DNA of 64,000 bases from Flagellimonas aequoris (GTDB lineage Bacteria > Bacteroidota > Bacteroidia > Flavobacteriales > Flavobacteriaceae), in the NCBI RefSeq assembly GCF_003584165.1, contig NZ_QXFJ01000030.1, positions 682,001-746,000 of the forward strand, given 5' to 3'. The position numbers and the translations under genes are program-made. Positions 43,013 to 52,091 of the stretch are shown piece by piece; the first letter of the stretch is position 1; every line of letters begins with the position of its first letter. Below the pieces are notes generated by a model. It searched no databases. It saw only the letters and a program-made list of their open reading frames with translations, and had not been told where the DNA came from.

Positions 43013-43468
43013 TTAGGCTTCCAGCAATTGTGCGGCGTGATCCTTGGTTTTCACCTTGTCAATGACTTTTTCCACAACACCATCGCTGTTAATGACAAAA
43101 GTGGTACGGTGGATACCGTCATATTCTCGTCCCATAAATTTTTTAGGGCCCCATACTCCAAAAGTATTGATGACCGTGTGGTCTTCATCAGCCAATAATG
43201 GAAATGGAAAGTTATATTTTTTCTTGAAATTGGTCTGTTTTTTCTCCGAATCGGCACTTACGCCAAGCAATTCAAACCCTTTATCTTTCAATTCTTTATA
43301 GTTATCCCGAAGGTTGCATGCCTCTGCCGTACAGCCAGGGGTATCCGCCTTGGGGTAAAAGAAAACCACTAGGGATTTACCCTTGTAATCCTTAAGATTT
43401 ATTGTATTACCATCTTGGTCGTTTGCTGAAAAATCAGGTACTTTATCCCCTACTTTTAACATGTTCAT
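43013..43468 (-). CDS. bcp: Thioredoxin-dependent thiol peroxidase (Bcp/PrxQ)
   Basis: 151 residues from the ATG at 43468 (MNMLKVGDKVPDFSANDQDG). Peroxiredoxin of the BCP/PrxQ type that reduces peroxides with thioredoxin. The peroxidatic Cys is in FYPKADTPGCTAEACNLRD, with the resolving Cys five residues later (CTAEAC), as in the atypical 2-Cys group. Other conserved parts are LLGVSADSEKKQTNF and GREYDGIHRTTFVINSDG. The upstream in-frame extension (ATG at 43519) would reach into the start of nth, so I reject it. It diverges from nth with 53 bases between. Confidence 0.95.
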   Translation of the reverse strand: MNMLKVGDKVPDFSANDQDGNTINLKDYKGKSLVVFFYPKADTPGCTAEACNLRDNYKELKDKGFELLGVSADSEKKQTNFKKKYNFPFPLLADEDHTVINTFGVWGPKKFMGREYDGIHRTTFVINSDGVVEKVIDKVKTKDHAAQLLEA

Positions 43469-43521
43469 AGCTTCTGAATTGAAATTATTGTTTAATGTTA
43501 TAAGTGTAAAATTAAACAAAA

Positions 43522-44184
43522 ATGACCAAACAAGAAAAAGTTGACTTCACCATTTCTACTTTGGAGAAGATTTATCCGACCATTCCCATACCACTTGACC
43601 ATAAAGACCCCTATACCCTATTGATTGCCGTACTATTATCTGCCCAAAGCACCGATGTTCGGGTGAACCAGATTACCCCTCTTTTATTTGAACGTGCCGA
43701 TAATCCTTATGATATGGTAAAGCTTTCCGTGGAGGAGATTCGTGAAATCATCAAACCGGTCGGGTTATCACCTATGAAGTCGAAAGGAATTTTTGGATTG
43801 TCTCAAATTTTGATTGAAAAGTACAATGGCGAAGTCCCCCAGGAAATCGAATTGTTGGAAGAATTGCCTGGAGTGGGACATAAAACAGCAAGTGTAGTGG
43901 TGTCTCAGGCGTTCGGGATCCCAGCCTTTCCAGTGGATACCCATATTCACCGACTGATGTACCGTTGGGGTTTCAGCAATGGCAAAAATGTGGTGCAAAC
44001 AGAGCGCGATGCCAAAAGATTATTCCCGATGGAACTTTGGAACAAGTTACATCTTCAGATTATTTGGTACGGACGGGAATACTCTCCGGCTAGGGGTTGG
44101 AACTTGGAAAAGGACATCATCACGAAGACCATCGGCAGAAAAACGGTGTTGGACGAATACCATAAAAACAAAAAGAGCCGCTAA
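43522..44184 (+). CDS. nth: Endonuclease III-type DNA glycosylase without a 4Fe-4S cluster
   Basis: 220 residues. Base-excision repair glycosylase/AP lyase for oxidised pyrimidines. The HhH motif holds the catalytic Lys (ELPGVGHKTASVVVSQAFG) and the catalytic Asp is in FPVDTHIHRLMYRWG. The family's C-terminal C-x6-C-x2-C-x5-C cluster loop is absent: the end reads WYGREYSPARGWNLEKDIIT and the whole protein has no cysteine. Loss of the cluster is known in some relatives, so activity is still plausible. Its stop codon lies in the loop of its own terminator. Confidence 0.93.
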   Translation: MTKQEKVDFTISTLEKIYPTIPIPLDHKDPYTLLIAVLLSAQSTDVRVNQITPLLFERADNPYDMVKLSVEEIREIIKPVGLSPMKSKGIFGLSQILIEKYNGEVPQEIELLEELPGVGHKTASVVVSQAFGIPAFPVDTHIHRLMYRWGFSNGKNVVQTERDAKRLFPMELWNKLHLQIIWYGREYSPARGWNLEKDIITKTIGRKTVLDEYHKNKKSR

Positions 44185-44198
44185 TTGCGGCTCTTTTC
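44171..44198 (+). terminator. Terminator overlapping the end of nth
   Basis: AAAAGAGCCGC and GCGGCTCTTTT arms around a five-base loop that contains the nth stop codon (44182-44184). Confidence 0.85.
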
Positions 44199-44215
44199 GT
44201 CAGTTTGAACATTGA

Positions 44216-44359
44216 TTAATTTAACGTTACTTCAAACTGGTGTTTTTTGTAGTCAACTACATGAATCGATTTTGAATAGCTAAGCAAGAAATCAATAGTC
44301 TTCTGGCTAGCCTTTACCGTTTTTACGGATTTTTGTTCTTCAGAGTAAATGTTTTCCAT
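44216..44359 (-). CDS. 47-residue conserved small protein
   Basis: An ATG at 44359 opens a 47-codon frame ending at TAA (44216). The peptide begins MENIYSEEQKSVKTVKASQK and includes KTIDFLLSYSKSIHVVDYKK. I recall very similar short proteins next to the sigma factor and uvrA in other Flavobacteriaceae, which supports it being real. Charged, without signal or membrane helix; function unknown. It lies 73 bases downstream of the sigma factor gene on the same strand. Confidence 0.6.
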   Translation of the reverse strand: MENIYSEEQKSVKTVKASQKTIDFLLSYSKSIHVVDYKKHQFEVTLN

Positions 44360-44432
44360 ATTCTAGCATAAATGTTTCAATTAGATAACGCAGCTAGATT
44401 GGAAATATTGCAGTCTTCGACGTACTGTATTA

Positions 44433-45014
44433 TTAATTCGTTAAAACGATGTTCTTACGGTCAACAATTTTTCTGAGGTTGATAAGGGCATAACGCATTC
44501 TTCCCAAGGCGGTATTGATGCTAACCCCAGTGTTCTCGGAGATTTCCTTGAAGCTCATGTCTTTGTAGATACGCATGATCAGGACTTCTCTTTGGTCTTC
44601 GGGCAATTCATCGATCAAAAGTGTAAGATCGCTTTCAATTTGATCTTTAATGATTTGTTTTTCTACGTTCAACTTCTCATCCTTGATCACGGAGAAGATG
44701 TTGAAGTCATCACTTCCCTCAAACTTGGGCATCCTTTTGTTTTTCCTAAAGTGGTCAATGATCAGGTTGTGTGCGATCCGCATGACCCAGGGCAAAAATT
44801 TACCTTCTTCACTATAGTTGCCTCTTTTTAAGGTTTTGATGACCTTAATAAAGGTATCTTGGAAGATGTCCTCTGCCACATCCCTGTCCAAAACTTTGGA
44901 ATAAATAAAACTGGAAATCCTTTGGTTGTGTCGGTTGATGAGAATCTCAAGAGCTTTTTCGTCTCCAGAGATATAGTTTTTTACTAAAATCGAGTCATTA
45001 ATCTGTAGTTCCAT
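44433..45014 (-). CDS. RNA polymerase sigma factor, ECF type
   Basis: 193 residues from the ATG at 45014 (MELQINDSILVKNYISGDEK). Sigma-70 region 2 is SSFIYSKVLDRDVAEDIFQD plus TFIKVIKTLKRGNYSEEGKF (about 35-75), with PWVMRIAHNLIIDHFRKNKR; region 4 is LPEDQREVLIMRIYKDMSFK then EISENTGVSINTALGRMRYA (about 140-182). It belongs to a widely conserved flavobacterial ECF group without an adjacent anti-sigma gene here. An upstream ATG at 45041 adds nine odd residues and is less likely. Divergent from uvrA. Confidence 0.93.
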   Translation of the reverse strand: MELQINDSILVKNYISGDEKALEILINRHNQRISSFIYSKVLDRDVAEDIFQDTFIKVIKTLKRGNYSEEGKFLPWVMRIAHNLIIDHFRKNKRMPKFEGSDDFNIFSVIKDEKLNVEKQIIKDQIESDLTLLIDELPEDQREVLIMRIYKDMSFKEISENTGVSINTALGRMRYALINLRKIVDRKNIVLTN

Positions 45015-45149
45015 ACAAATTACTTTTTTGGTTAAAATCATGGTCCTTCCTTTCCAAGAAAGACTTCAGGTATTTAGTTTTTAATCTTAAAAAAGTAATT
45101 ATTTCTGTATAGGCCTATCAGTATTTTAATTACACTTCAAATATAGATA

Positions 45150-45168
45150 TTTAGGTAGGCGACCTAAA
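45150..45168. repeat. Perfect 7-bp inverted repeat between sigma factor gene and uvrA
   Basis: TTTAGGT and ACCTAAA separated by five bases, about 70 bases before the uvrA promoter element and 136 bases before the sigma factor start. A plausible operator for either gene; no known LexA-type match. Confidence 0.4.
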
Positions 45169-45237
45169 AACTATGTTGTGAGTTGCTAATTTTTATATGT
45201 TAACTGATGCAATATACGTATTAAGTGTGGGGAGTCG

Positions 45238-45245
45238 TATCTTTG
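45238..45245 (+). promoter_or_regulatory. Promoter -7 element for uvrA
   Basis: TATCTTTG matches TAnnTTTG, 18 bases before the ATG at 45264. The -33 region lacks a clear TTG. Confidence 0.5.
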
Positions 45246-45263
45246 AGACCCTAATTTTAACAA

Positions 45264-48041
45264 ATGACGGCCATTACAAACGTTGATCCTAAGCACAATA
45301 TCATCATAAAAGGTGCCAAGTTGCACAACCTCAAAAATATAGATGTGGTGATACCCAGGAACAAACTGGTTGTCATCACTGGATTATCGGGCTCTGGAAA
45401 ATCCAGTTTGGCTTTTGATACTTTGTATGCCGAAGGCCAAAGACGCTATGTGGAAAGCCTTTCTTCCTACGCCCGACAGTTTTTGGGAAAACTTGACAAG
45501 CCGAAGGTAGATTATATTAAAGGTATAGCGCCAGCCATTGCCATTGAGCAAAAAGTGAACTCTACCAACCCCAGATCTACCGTAGGGACCACCACCGAGA
45601 TTTACGACTACCTTAAATTATTATATGCCCGTATCGGAAAGACCATTTCCCCCATTTCAGGGAACGAGGTAAAAAAACATTCCGTAAGTGATGTGATGGA
45701 TTATATTAAAGGTATAAAGGTGGACACCAAACTATTGTTGTTGGCTCCCATCACCATCAAGGAAGAACGTGATCCCATCAAATCGCTGGAGTTGTTTTCC
45801 AAACAAGGGTACGCCCGAATCAAATATAATGGAGAGGTCATCCGAATAGATCAGGCCCCAAAAGATATTGGCAGGGAATTCGATCTTGTGGTAGATCGTA
45901 TCATAGTAAAGGAGGACGAGGATTTTCTTAACCGCTTGGCCAATGCCGTGGACAATGCTTTTTTTGAAGGAAAGGGACTGTGCACCATCGAGAATCTAGA
46001 AACTGGGGAAATCCGCTCCTTCAGCAACCAATTTGAATTGGACGGCATTAAATTCCTGGAACCCAATGTGCACCTGTTCAGTTTCAACAATCCCTATGGT
46101 GCTTGTCCTAAATGTGAAGGCTATGGGGATGTGATTGGAATCGACGAGGATTTGGTGATTCCCAACACAGCCCTATCCGTTTATGAAAATGCCGTATTCC
46201 CGTGGCGAGGTGAAAGCATGGGCTGGTACCGTGACCAATTGGTGAACGCTGCTTACAAATTCGATTTTCCCATTCATAAACCCTGGTTTGAACTTTCCGA
46301 AGAACAAAAACAATTGGTTTGGGAAGGCAATGAGCATTTTATCGGAATCCATAAGTTCTTTGAACAGTTGGAGGAAAAGAGCTATAAAATTCAGAACCGG
46401 GTGATGTTGTCCCGATACCGTGGAAAAACCAAATGTACCGTTTGCAAGGGCAAAAGACTTCGGGTGGAGGCCAATTATGTAAAGGTAGGCGGTAAATCCA
46501 TATCTGAATTAATAGAGCTGCCCATCCGTAGATTGATACCCTTCTTTGAGGAATTACAACTTTCCGAACATGATGCGGCTATTGCCAACAGACTTTTGAA
46601 AGAAATCACCACGCGTCTGGATTTTTTGGACAAAGTAGGACTCAGCTATCTCACCCTAAATAGAAAATCCAACACGCTATCTGGTGGGGAAAGCCAGCGT
46701 ATCAATCTGGCCACGAGCTTGGGAAGTAGTCTGGTAGGTTCCATGTATATTTTGGATGAACCCAGTATTGGTCTGCATCCCAAGGATACGGAGAATTTGA
46801 TTGAAGTATTGAAATCCCTTCGCAACCTGGGCAATACCGTAATTGTTGTGGAACACGACGAGGACATCATGAAAGCGGCGGATGAAATCATCGACATTGG
46901 TCCTGAAGCCGGTACTTTGGGTGGGCGCGTAGTAGCTACCGGTAATATGGAAGCCATCCTAAAGTCAGATTCCCTTACCGCTTCCTATCTCAACGGCACC
47001 ATGGAAATTTCGGTTCCGAAGGAACGCAGGAATTCCAAGCACTACATCCAAATAAAGGGAGCAAGGGAGAACAATCTCAAGAATATAGATGTCATTTTTC
47101 CTTTGAATATGTTGACGGTAGTTACAGGTGTATCGGGAAGTGGCAAGAGCACCTTGGTCAAAAAAATACTGTATCCATCCATTTTAAAGGAAATTGGTGG
47201 ATACGGGGAAAAGGCAGGTCAGTTCACCAGCATGGAAGGGAAATATGCCCACATCAAACACGTTGAATTTGTGGACCAGAACCCTATTGGTCGTTCATCC
47301 CGTTCCAATCCGGTTACCTATATAAAGGCTTATGACGATATACGAAGTTTGTTTGCATCCCAAAAATTGAGCAAACTGCGTGGATATCAGGCCAAACATT
47401 TTTCATTTAATGTGGATGGGGGTAGATGCGAAAAATGTAAGGGCGAAGGTGAAATTACTGTGGAAATGCAGTTTATGGCCGATGTGCATTTGGAATGTGA
47501 TGTCTGCAATGGCAAGCGATTCAAAAAAGATATTCTTGAAGTCCAGTTTGAAGGCAAGAACATTGATGACATCCTAAACCTGACCATTGATGATGCCATA
47601 GAGCATTTCAAGATGTACAAACAGGATAAGATTGTGGCCAAACTACAGCCCCTACAAGATGTGGGACTGGGGTATGTTACGTTGGGACAGTCCTCATCTA
47701 CCCTTTCCGGAGGTGAAGCACAGCGAATCAAGCTCGCTTCGTTCCTGGTAAAAGGCCATACCAAAGAAAAGGCTTTGTTCATCTTTGATGAACCCACAAC
47801 GGGACTTCATTTCCATGACATTAAAAAACTGCTCAAATCGTTCGATGAACTTATTGACAAAGGGCATTCCATCATCGTGATCGAACATAATATTGAACTC
47901 ATCAAATGTGCGGATTACATCATCGACCTTGGCCCAGAGGGTGGCGAATTAGGAGGTCAATTGATGGCAGAAGGCACCCCGGAAGAGTTACTTCAACATA
48001 AGGAATCGTTCACGGCCAAATATCTTAAGGACAAAATCTAA
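45264..48041 (+). CDS. uvrA: Excinuclease ABC subunit A
   Basis: 925 residues. DNA damage sensor of nucleotide excision repair. Two ABC ATPase modules: Walker [21 protein letters not shown] (about 38-57) and [20 protein letters not shown]; signatures [20 protein letters not shown] and [18 protein letters not shown]; Walker [20 protein letters not shown] and [19 protein letters not shown]. Zinc modules: [10 protein letters not shown] with CTVCKGKRL, and [10 protein letters not shown] with [11 protein letters not shown]. The early segment [20 protein letters not shown] is the UvrB-interaction region. Normal length for the housekeeping UvrA. Transcribed alone, divergent from the sigma factor gene. 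Confidence 0.97.
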   Translation: MTAITNVDPKHNIIIKGAKLHNLKNIDVVIPRNKLVVITGLSGSGKSSLAFDTLYAEGQRRYVESLSSYARQFLGKLDKPKVDYIKGIAPAIAIEQKVNSTNPRSTVGTTTEIYDYLKLLYARIGKTISPISGNEVKKHSVSDVMDYIKGIKVDTKLLLLAPITIKEERDPIKSLELFSKQGYARIKYNGEVIRIDQAPKDIGREFDLVVDRIIVKEDEDFLNRLANAVDNAFFEGKGLCTIENLETGEIRSFSNQFELDGIKFLEPNVHLFSFNNPYGACPKCEGYGDVIGIDEDLVIPNTALSVYENAVFPWRGESMGWYRDQLVNAAYKFDFPIHKPWFELSEEQKQLVWEGNEHFIGIHKFFEQLEEKSYKIQNRVMLSRYRGKTKCTVCKGKRLRVEANYVKVGGKSISELIELPIRRLIPFFEELQLSEHDAAIANRLLKEITTRLDFLDKVGLSYLTLNRKSNTLSGGESQRINLATSLGSSLVGSMYILDEPSIGLHPKDTENLIEVLKSLRNLGNTVIVVEHDEDIMKAADEIIDIGPEAGTLGGRVVATGNMEAILKSDSLTASYLNGTMEISVPKERRNSKHYIQIKGARENNLKNIDVIFPLNMLTVVTGVSGSGKSTLVKKILYPSILKEIGGYGEKAGQFTSMEGKYAHIKHVEFVDQNPIGRSSRSNPVTYIKAYDDIRSLFASQKLSKLRGYQAKHFSFNVDGGRCEKCKGEGEITVEMQFMADVHLECDVCNGKRFKKDILEVQFEGKNIDDILNLTIDDAIEHFKMYKQDKIVAKLQPLQDVGLGYVTLGQSSSTLSGGEAQRIKLASFLVKGHTKEKALFIFDEPTTGLHFHDIKKLLKSFDELIDKGHSIIVIEHNIELIKCADYIIDLGPEGGELGGQLMAEGTPEELLQHKESFTAKYLKDKI

Positions 48042-48078
48042 AGAATCAATTAATTGGTTATCAATATTTTATAATTTT

Positions 48079-48094
48079 TGGCACGCTGATTGAT
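48079..48094 (+). promoter_or_regulatory. Sigma-54-like promoter motif before the Arg/Tyr-rich protein
   Basis: TGGCAC, five bases, TTGAT resembles the -24/-12 pattern TGGCAC-N5-TTGCA with one mismatch at the critical GC. It is 52 bases before the ATG at 48146. Speculative; a standard TAnnTTTG element is not clear here. Confidence 0.3.
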
Positions 48095-48145
48095 ACTATA
48101 AGGGTGGATGCAAATAGTTGCATCTAGAACATAAAACCTTGTAGT

Positions 48146-49312
48146 ATGAAAAAGTTAGTACTCTTAATAGCCGCAGTTGCTCTTGGGTTACCGAACATCC
48201 AGGCCGCAACCATAGAAAATACAGTTAGCACCAGTACCATCCGTGGATATGGAAACTCCTTCATTTTTGTGGAAGACGGGGTTACTTTTTCAGTGTATCC
48301 TGATGGTGAGTTCGACTTCTACATGGATAGTCGCGTGAACGTTGGCATAGGTGCCCAGATAGGGAATGTTGGGATTACCTTCAACTCCGGTTACGATTAT
48401 AACCCTTATGTACAATATGACGATTACGGTGCCGTGATCCAAGTAGAGAACATTCCTGTATTCTACGATTATTATGGTAGAGTTTCACAAATTGGTAGTG
48501 TAGACATCTGGTACAATAATGGTAGAGTCCGTAGAATCGGTGGTCTTCATGTGTACTACAATGGCGGTGTATTCAGCCACTATACCGGATATATCAACGT
48601 ATACAACAGATACTATGTGTACAGACCATTCCATAGGTATTTTGCAAGACCTGCCATCGGGTTCTGTAATGTGTACACCTCTCCTTATAGAAGGTATTAC
48701 AGCCCCGTACGATATACATACTATGCCCCTTACAGATACAACACCAGAAGAGCCTATGCTCATGTAGGTAAAGTGTATCGCAATGACAATCACTATAGAA
48801 GGGACAACATCTATAGAAATGATAAAAGGGTAACCGTACGTGACAACAGTATTCGTAGAAGTGGGGATTATGGCAGAAGCAATAAATATGTGGAGCAGAA
48901 TTCCTATAGAAAAGGCAATGCCGTGACCCGTTCCAACAATACGGTAAAAAGACAGGCCACTACTTCCAGGACCGTAAAGAACAGCGATTACAGAAGAGCT
49001 GACAATAATGCTAGAAGCAGCAGGGAAATTTCACAGAAAAGTGTTACCCGTACGCCTAACAGTAGGAGTGTTACCCAACGGACGGTAAAAACAACTCCAG
49101 ATAGTAGAACAGTGACCCGCACCACTAAAAGTACCTACAAAAAGCCTGAAACCAGAGGCAATAATAGTAGGGCCACAGTGAGCAGGGGAAATGAATCCAA
49201 AAGAACGGTAGCAAGGAGTTCCAATGGTAACGGAAACCGTAGCTCCAATACCGTAGCAAAGAAAAGTAGCTCTAGAGCTTCTACAACAAGAAGTTCCAGA
49301 CACAACGAATAA
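48146..49312 (+). CDS. Secreted Arg/Tyr-rich protein with a Ser/Arg/Thr-rich disordered tail
   Basis: 388 residues. Signal peptide cut near residue 20 (LLIAAVALGLPNIQA). Residues about 30-140 are beta-rich with tandem-like strands (VGIGAQIGNVGITFNSGYDY, QIGSVDIWYNNGRVRRIGGL, HVYYNGGVFSHYTGYINVYN). Residues about 150-215 are rich in Tyr and Arg (YRRYYSPVRYTYYAPYRYNT). The tail (215-388) is almost entirely Ser, Arg, Thr, Lys and Asn, highly basic and probably unstructured. I recall similar flavobacterial proteins without known function. Cell-surface or extracellular matrix location is likely. Confidence 0.8.
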   Translation: MKKLVLLIAAVALGLPNIQAATIENTVSTSTIRGYGNSFIFVEDGVTFSVYPDGEFDFYMDSRVNVGIGAQIGNVGITFNSGYDYNPYVQYDDYGAVIQVENIPVFYDYYGRVSQIGSVDIWYNNGRVRRIGGLHVYYNGGVFSHYTGYINVYNRYYVYRPFHRYFARPAIGFCNVYTSPYRRYYSPVRYTYYAPYRYNTRRAYAHVGKVYRNDNHYRRDNIYRNDKRVTVRDNSIRRSGDYGRSNKYVEQNSYRKGNAVTRSNNTVKRQATTSRTVKNSDYRRADNNARSSREISQKSVTRTPNSRSVTQRTVKTTPDSRTVTRTTKSTYKKPETRGNNSRATVSRGNESKRTVARSSNGNGNRSSNTVAKKSSSRASTTRSSRHNE

Positions 49313-49340
49313 AAGAGAGTTTTTAGGTTGGTTAGTTGTT

Positions 49341-49380
49341 TACCCCGTAGTTGGATTTATCCGCTACGGGGTATTTTTTT
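49341..49380 (+). terminator. Terminator after the Arg/Tyr-rich protein
   Basis: TACCCCGTAG and CTACGGGGTA arms with a 13-base loop and a run of seven T residues. It overlaps the 3' end of the convergent flippase gene, whose stop codon is in the loop. Confidence 0.85.
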
Positions 49381-50823
49381 CAACCATTTGGATAGAATGC
49401 CCGTTACATCTTCCGAAATATCAAAGCGGTAAAGAATACCCACGTACATCACCATGATCAAAGTAGATTTCAAAATTATGTTGATGATAGGGTGAAACGG
49501 AAATTGAAACAGATTGAACAGTACGGAAAGCAATACCAATGTGGCCAACACCTTAAGTGTAGCTTGGGTAAATGGCAATATGTCAAATTTCATTTTCACA
49601 AAAACCAATTTGACCATATTAAATATTAAAATGGAAACAAAACTGGCCAAGGCAGCACCTTCCATCCCCATTTTAGGAATGAGCCAATAGTTGAGCACAA
49701 TGGTAAGAATGGCCAACCCTACCCCAAATACCAATACCGATTTATAGTATTGGGAGTTGAAAAGAATGGAATTGTTATTGCCCAAAATAGAGTCCAGCAC
49801 CTTGGCAAATCCAATCAAAAACACAATGGTAAAACCACTCCTATAATTTTCTGGAATCAATAAATACAGGTCATTCAAGTTCAATATGATCAACACGAAT
49901 AAAATCCCAGAAGCAATAAAAAGGGTCAGCGAACTTCTTTGATATAATTTCTTCAACCCTTCGGAATCCCCCAGATTCAACAGCTCAGCCGTCAAGGGAT
50001 AGGTAATCTGGTGCATGGCCCTGGAAGGCACTATGATCACCGTGGCAATATAAACGGCAACCCCGTAATAGGCCACATTTTCTATGTTGACGAACTGGTT
50101 GAGCATCACTTTGTCTATTTCCAATAGGATCAGAGCGGCCGAGCCTCCTAAAATGATCAAAAACGAATAGGAAAGAATTTCCCTTGTTCCTGCTGGGAAA
50201 TGAAAGTTCAATTTGGGATACCTAAGGGTAAATGCATAAATCTTGATAATAATGGTACGCAACAAATAAAGACCAACCAAGCACTTGAAAAACAAATCAA
50301 GGGAAATCACCTCAAAATAATAAAGGAGTAATAGTATGGAAACCCCTACTCGGGCAAACACTTCTTTCATAAAATTGCCAAAGACCGATTTCATATGCAC
50401 CTTGCACCAAGCATTGAACACTTCAAAGTAGGCCATGGCAAGGCCCACCAAAAAAACATACCACAAATAGTGCTTTATTATGGGGTTGACCTGGGAAACC
50501 CAGTCTCCCAAAGGGTCATACCAAAAAAGTCCGATCAATGCCACGGGGATGATTCCAAGCAGCGGCACAAGTACCATCAGGGTAAGGAACCCATCCTTTT
50601 CATCATCGGAATAAAAACTATAATATTTCACCAAGGTATTTTGTACCCCAAAGGCCATCAAAGGCATTAGAATGGCACCAGAGGCCAGAATAAAGGTCAC
50701 AAGGCCATAGTATTCAGCGGGTAATATTTTTGTGTAAAGAAAAAGTGTGTTCACGGCCCCAAAAACGAAGCCCATGTATGTCACCACCAAATTTTGTACC
50801 GATTGTTTGAGAACAACGCCCAT
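49357..50823 (-). CDS. Polysaccharide flippase, MATE/Wzx superfamily
   Basis: 488 residues with about fourteen hydrophobic helices, opening MGVVLKQSVQNLVVTYMGFV. Polysaccharide-biosynthesis transporter of the Wzx/RfbX type, which flips lipid-linked sugar units across the inner membrane. Family features include LKQSVQNLVVTYMGFVFGAV at the start and GGSAALILLEIDKVMLNQFV (about 222-241) with a conserved mid-protein Lys. It shares one base with the preceding glycosyltransferase stop region (50823), so it is last in the operon DUF4834, YfhO, glycosyltransferase, flippase. Substrate unknown. Confidence 0.92.
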   Translation of the reverse strand: MGVVLKQSVQNLVVTYMGFVFGAVNTLFLYTKILPAEYYGLVTFILASGAILMPLMAFGVQNTLVKYYSFYSDDEKDGFLTLMVLVPLLGIIPVALIGLFWYDPLGDWVSQVNPIIKHYLWYVFLVGLAMAYFEVFNAWCKVHMKSVFGNFMKEVFARVGVSILLLLYYFEVISLDLFFKCLVGLYLLRTIIIKIYAFTLRYPKLNFHFPAGTREILSYSFLIILGGSAALILLEIDKVMLNQFVNIENVAYYGVAVYIATVIIVPSRAMHQITYPLTAELLNLGDSEGLKKLYQRSSLTLFIASGILFVLIILNLNDLYLLIPENYRSGFTIVFLIGFAKVLDSILGNNNSILFNSQYYKSVLVFGVGLAILTIVLNYWLIPKMGMEGAALASFVSILIFNMVKLVFVKMKFDILPFTQATLKVLATLVLLSVLFNLFQFPFHPIINIILKSTLIMVMYVGILYRFDISEDVTGILSKWLKKIPRSG

Positions 50824-52091
50824 TATATGAATTTTGCCAAGGATTCCGTAAGTGCCCTCCTGTGATATTGTTCAATTCCCACGGAGTGACACTCCAATTT
50901 TCCTTCTTGGTATTGGTTGAACCAATCCAAAAGTACAGTTTTTAGCAACGCTACATCGGAATGTTGGAGGAACTTGCCCGCTTTGGATTTCTCGACCATG
51001 CTTCCTGCCTCCCAATCCTTTGGACCAATGGCTAAAATGGGCCGTTTTGCATTCAGGTATTCGAACAATTTACCAGGGATGATGCCCTTAGTCTCTTCCG
51101 AATCAATTTCAAGTAGCAACAATGCTTGGGAGGATTGCATGGTTTCGAGTACTTGGTCATGAGGTAAATATCCCAATTGTTGCACAAAAGTATCCAAACC
51201 GAAAGATTGTAAACTTTTCTGGACTTCAGTACTGATGACACCTGCCAATTTAATCTTCAATGCTTTTTGGAAAGTTTCATTTTCAGCAATAAGCTCCTTT
51301 ATAGCCTGCCAAAGCCCCAAGGGATTCCTACCTGTCAATAACGAGCCTAAGTGTGAAATGGTAAAATCCTGATCCAATTCCCTTGGTGAAAGGTTTTCAT
51401 CAAATCCGTTGGTGATTACTTTAATAGGTTTTGGGGTGATGTCTTCAAATTCCTTCCGGGTGGTTTGACTGGTCACTACTATTTTATCCGCAGATACCAA
51501 CACTTCTTTTTCAAGCGATTTGTGCCTTTTAGCGGCCCACGGAGTCAACCTTAATTTTTTGTGATATCCAATGGAGGTCCAAGGATCTCTAAAATCAGCA
51601 ATCCAATGAATATCATATTTCCTTTTCAGACCCAATCCAATCAAATGTAAACTGTGCGGGGGCCCCGTGGTAATAATGGTCTGAATGCCTTCATCCGCAA
51701 TAACCTTGGCCAAAAAATGGATTGAGGGTTTTACCCAACCTTTACGGGCATCCGGTATAAAAAAGTTGCCGCGTATCCACAAAAGTATCCTTTCCGCTAA
51801 AGAAGGATTTTTATCTTGAATGATTCCCGAACTAATGGTCTTGGTTTTCTTTTTGGATAGCAGTCCGGCCCAACCATAGGGTTCCTTGATTGGTTGTTTC
51901 AGGATTTGAATTGTTGCGGGACTCTCCTTTACCAAATTACGGTCCGTGATGGGATAACTTGGATTTTCAGGGACATAAACCACTGGTTCATAACCAAGTT
52001 CAGGCAAGTATTTTACAAACTTTAGCCATCGCTGTACCCCTGGTCCCCCAGCAGGAGGCCAATAGTATGCTATGACCAAGATCTTTTGCAT
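50823..52091 (-). CDS. Family 4-type glycosyltransferase
   Basis: 422 residues. GT-B fold. The N-terminal domain begins MQKILVIAYYWPPAGGPGVQ with RWLKFVKYLPELGYEPVVYV, a pattern typical of flavobacterial glycosyltransferases, and the donor domain includes ITNGFDENLSPRELDQDFTI, then ALLLLEIDSEETKGIIPGKL and FEYLNAKRPILAIGPKDWEA (catalytic E in the ExxxxxxxE-like motif). Cytoplasmic, membrane-associated. Start and stop overlap its neighbours (TAATG), so it is cotranslated with YfhO upstream and the flippase downstream. Confidence 0.92.
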   Translation of the reverse strand: MQKILVIAYYWPPAGGPGVQRWLKFVKYLPELGYEPVVYVPENPSYPITDRNLVKESPATIQILKQPIKEPYGWAGLLSKKKTKTISSGIIQDKNPSLAERILLWIRGNFFIPDARKGWVKPSIHFLAKVIADEGIQTIITTGPPHSLHLIGLGLKRKYDIHWIADFRDPWTSIGYHKKLRLTPWAAKRHKSLEKEVLVSADKIVVTSQTTRKEFEDITPKPIKVITNGFDENLSPRELDQDFTISHLGSLLTGRNPLGLWQAIKELIAENETFQKALKIKLAGVISTEVQKSLQSFGLDTFVQQLGYLPHDQVLETMQSSQALLLLEIDSEETKGIIPGKLFEYLNAKRPILAIGPKDWEAGSMVEKSKAGKFLQHSDVALLKTVLLDWFNQYQEGKLECHSVGIEQYHRRALTESLAKFI

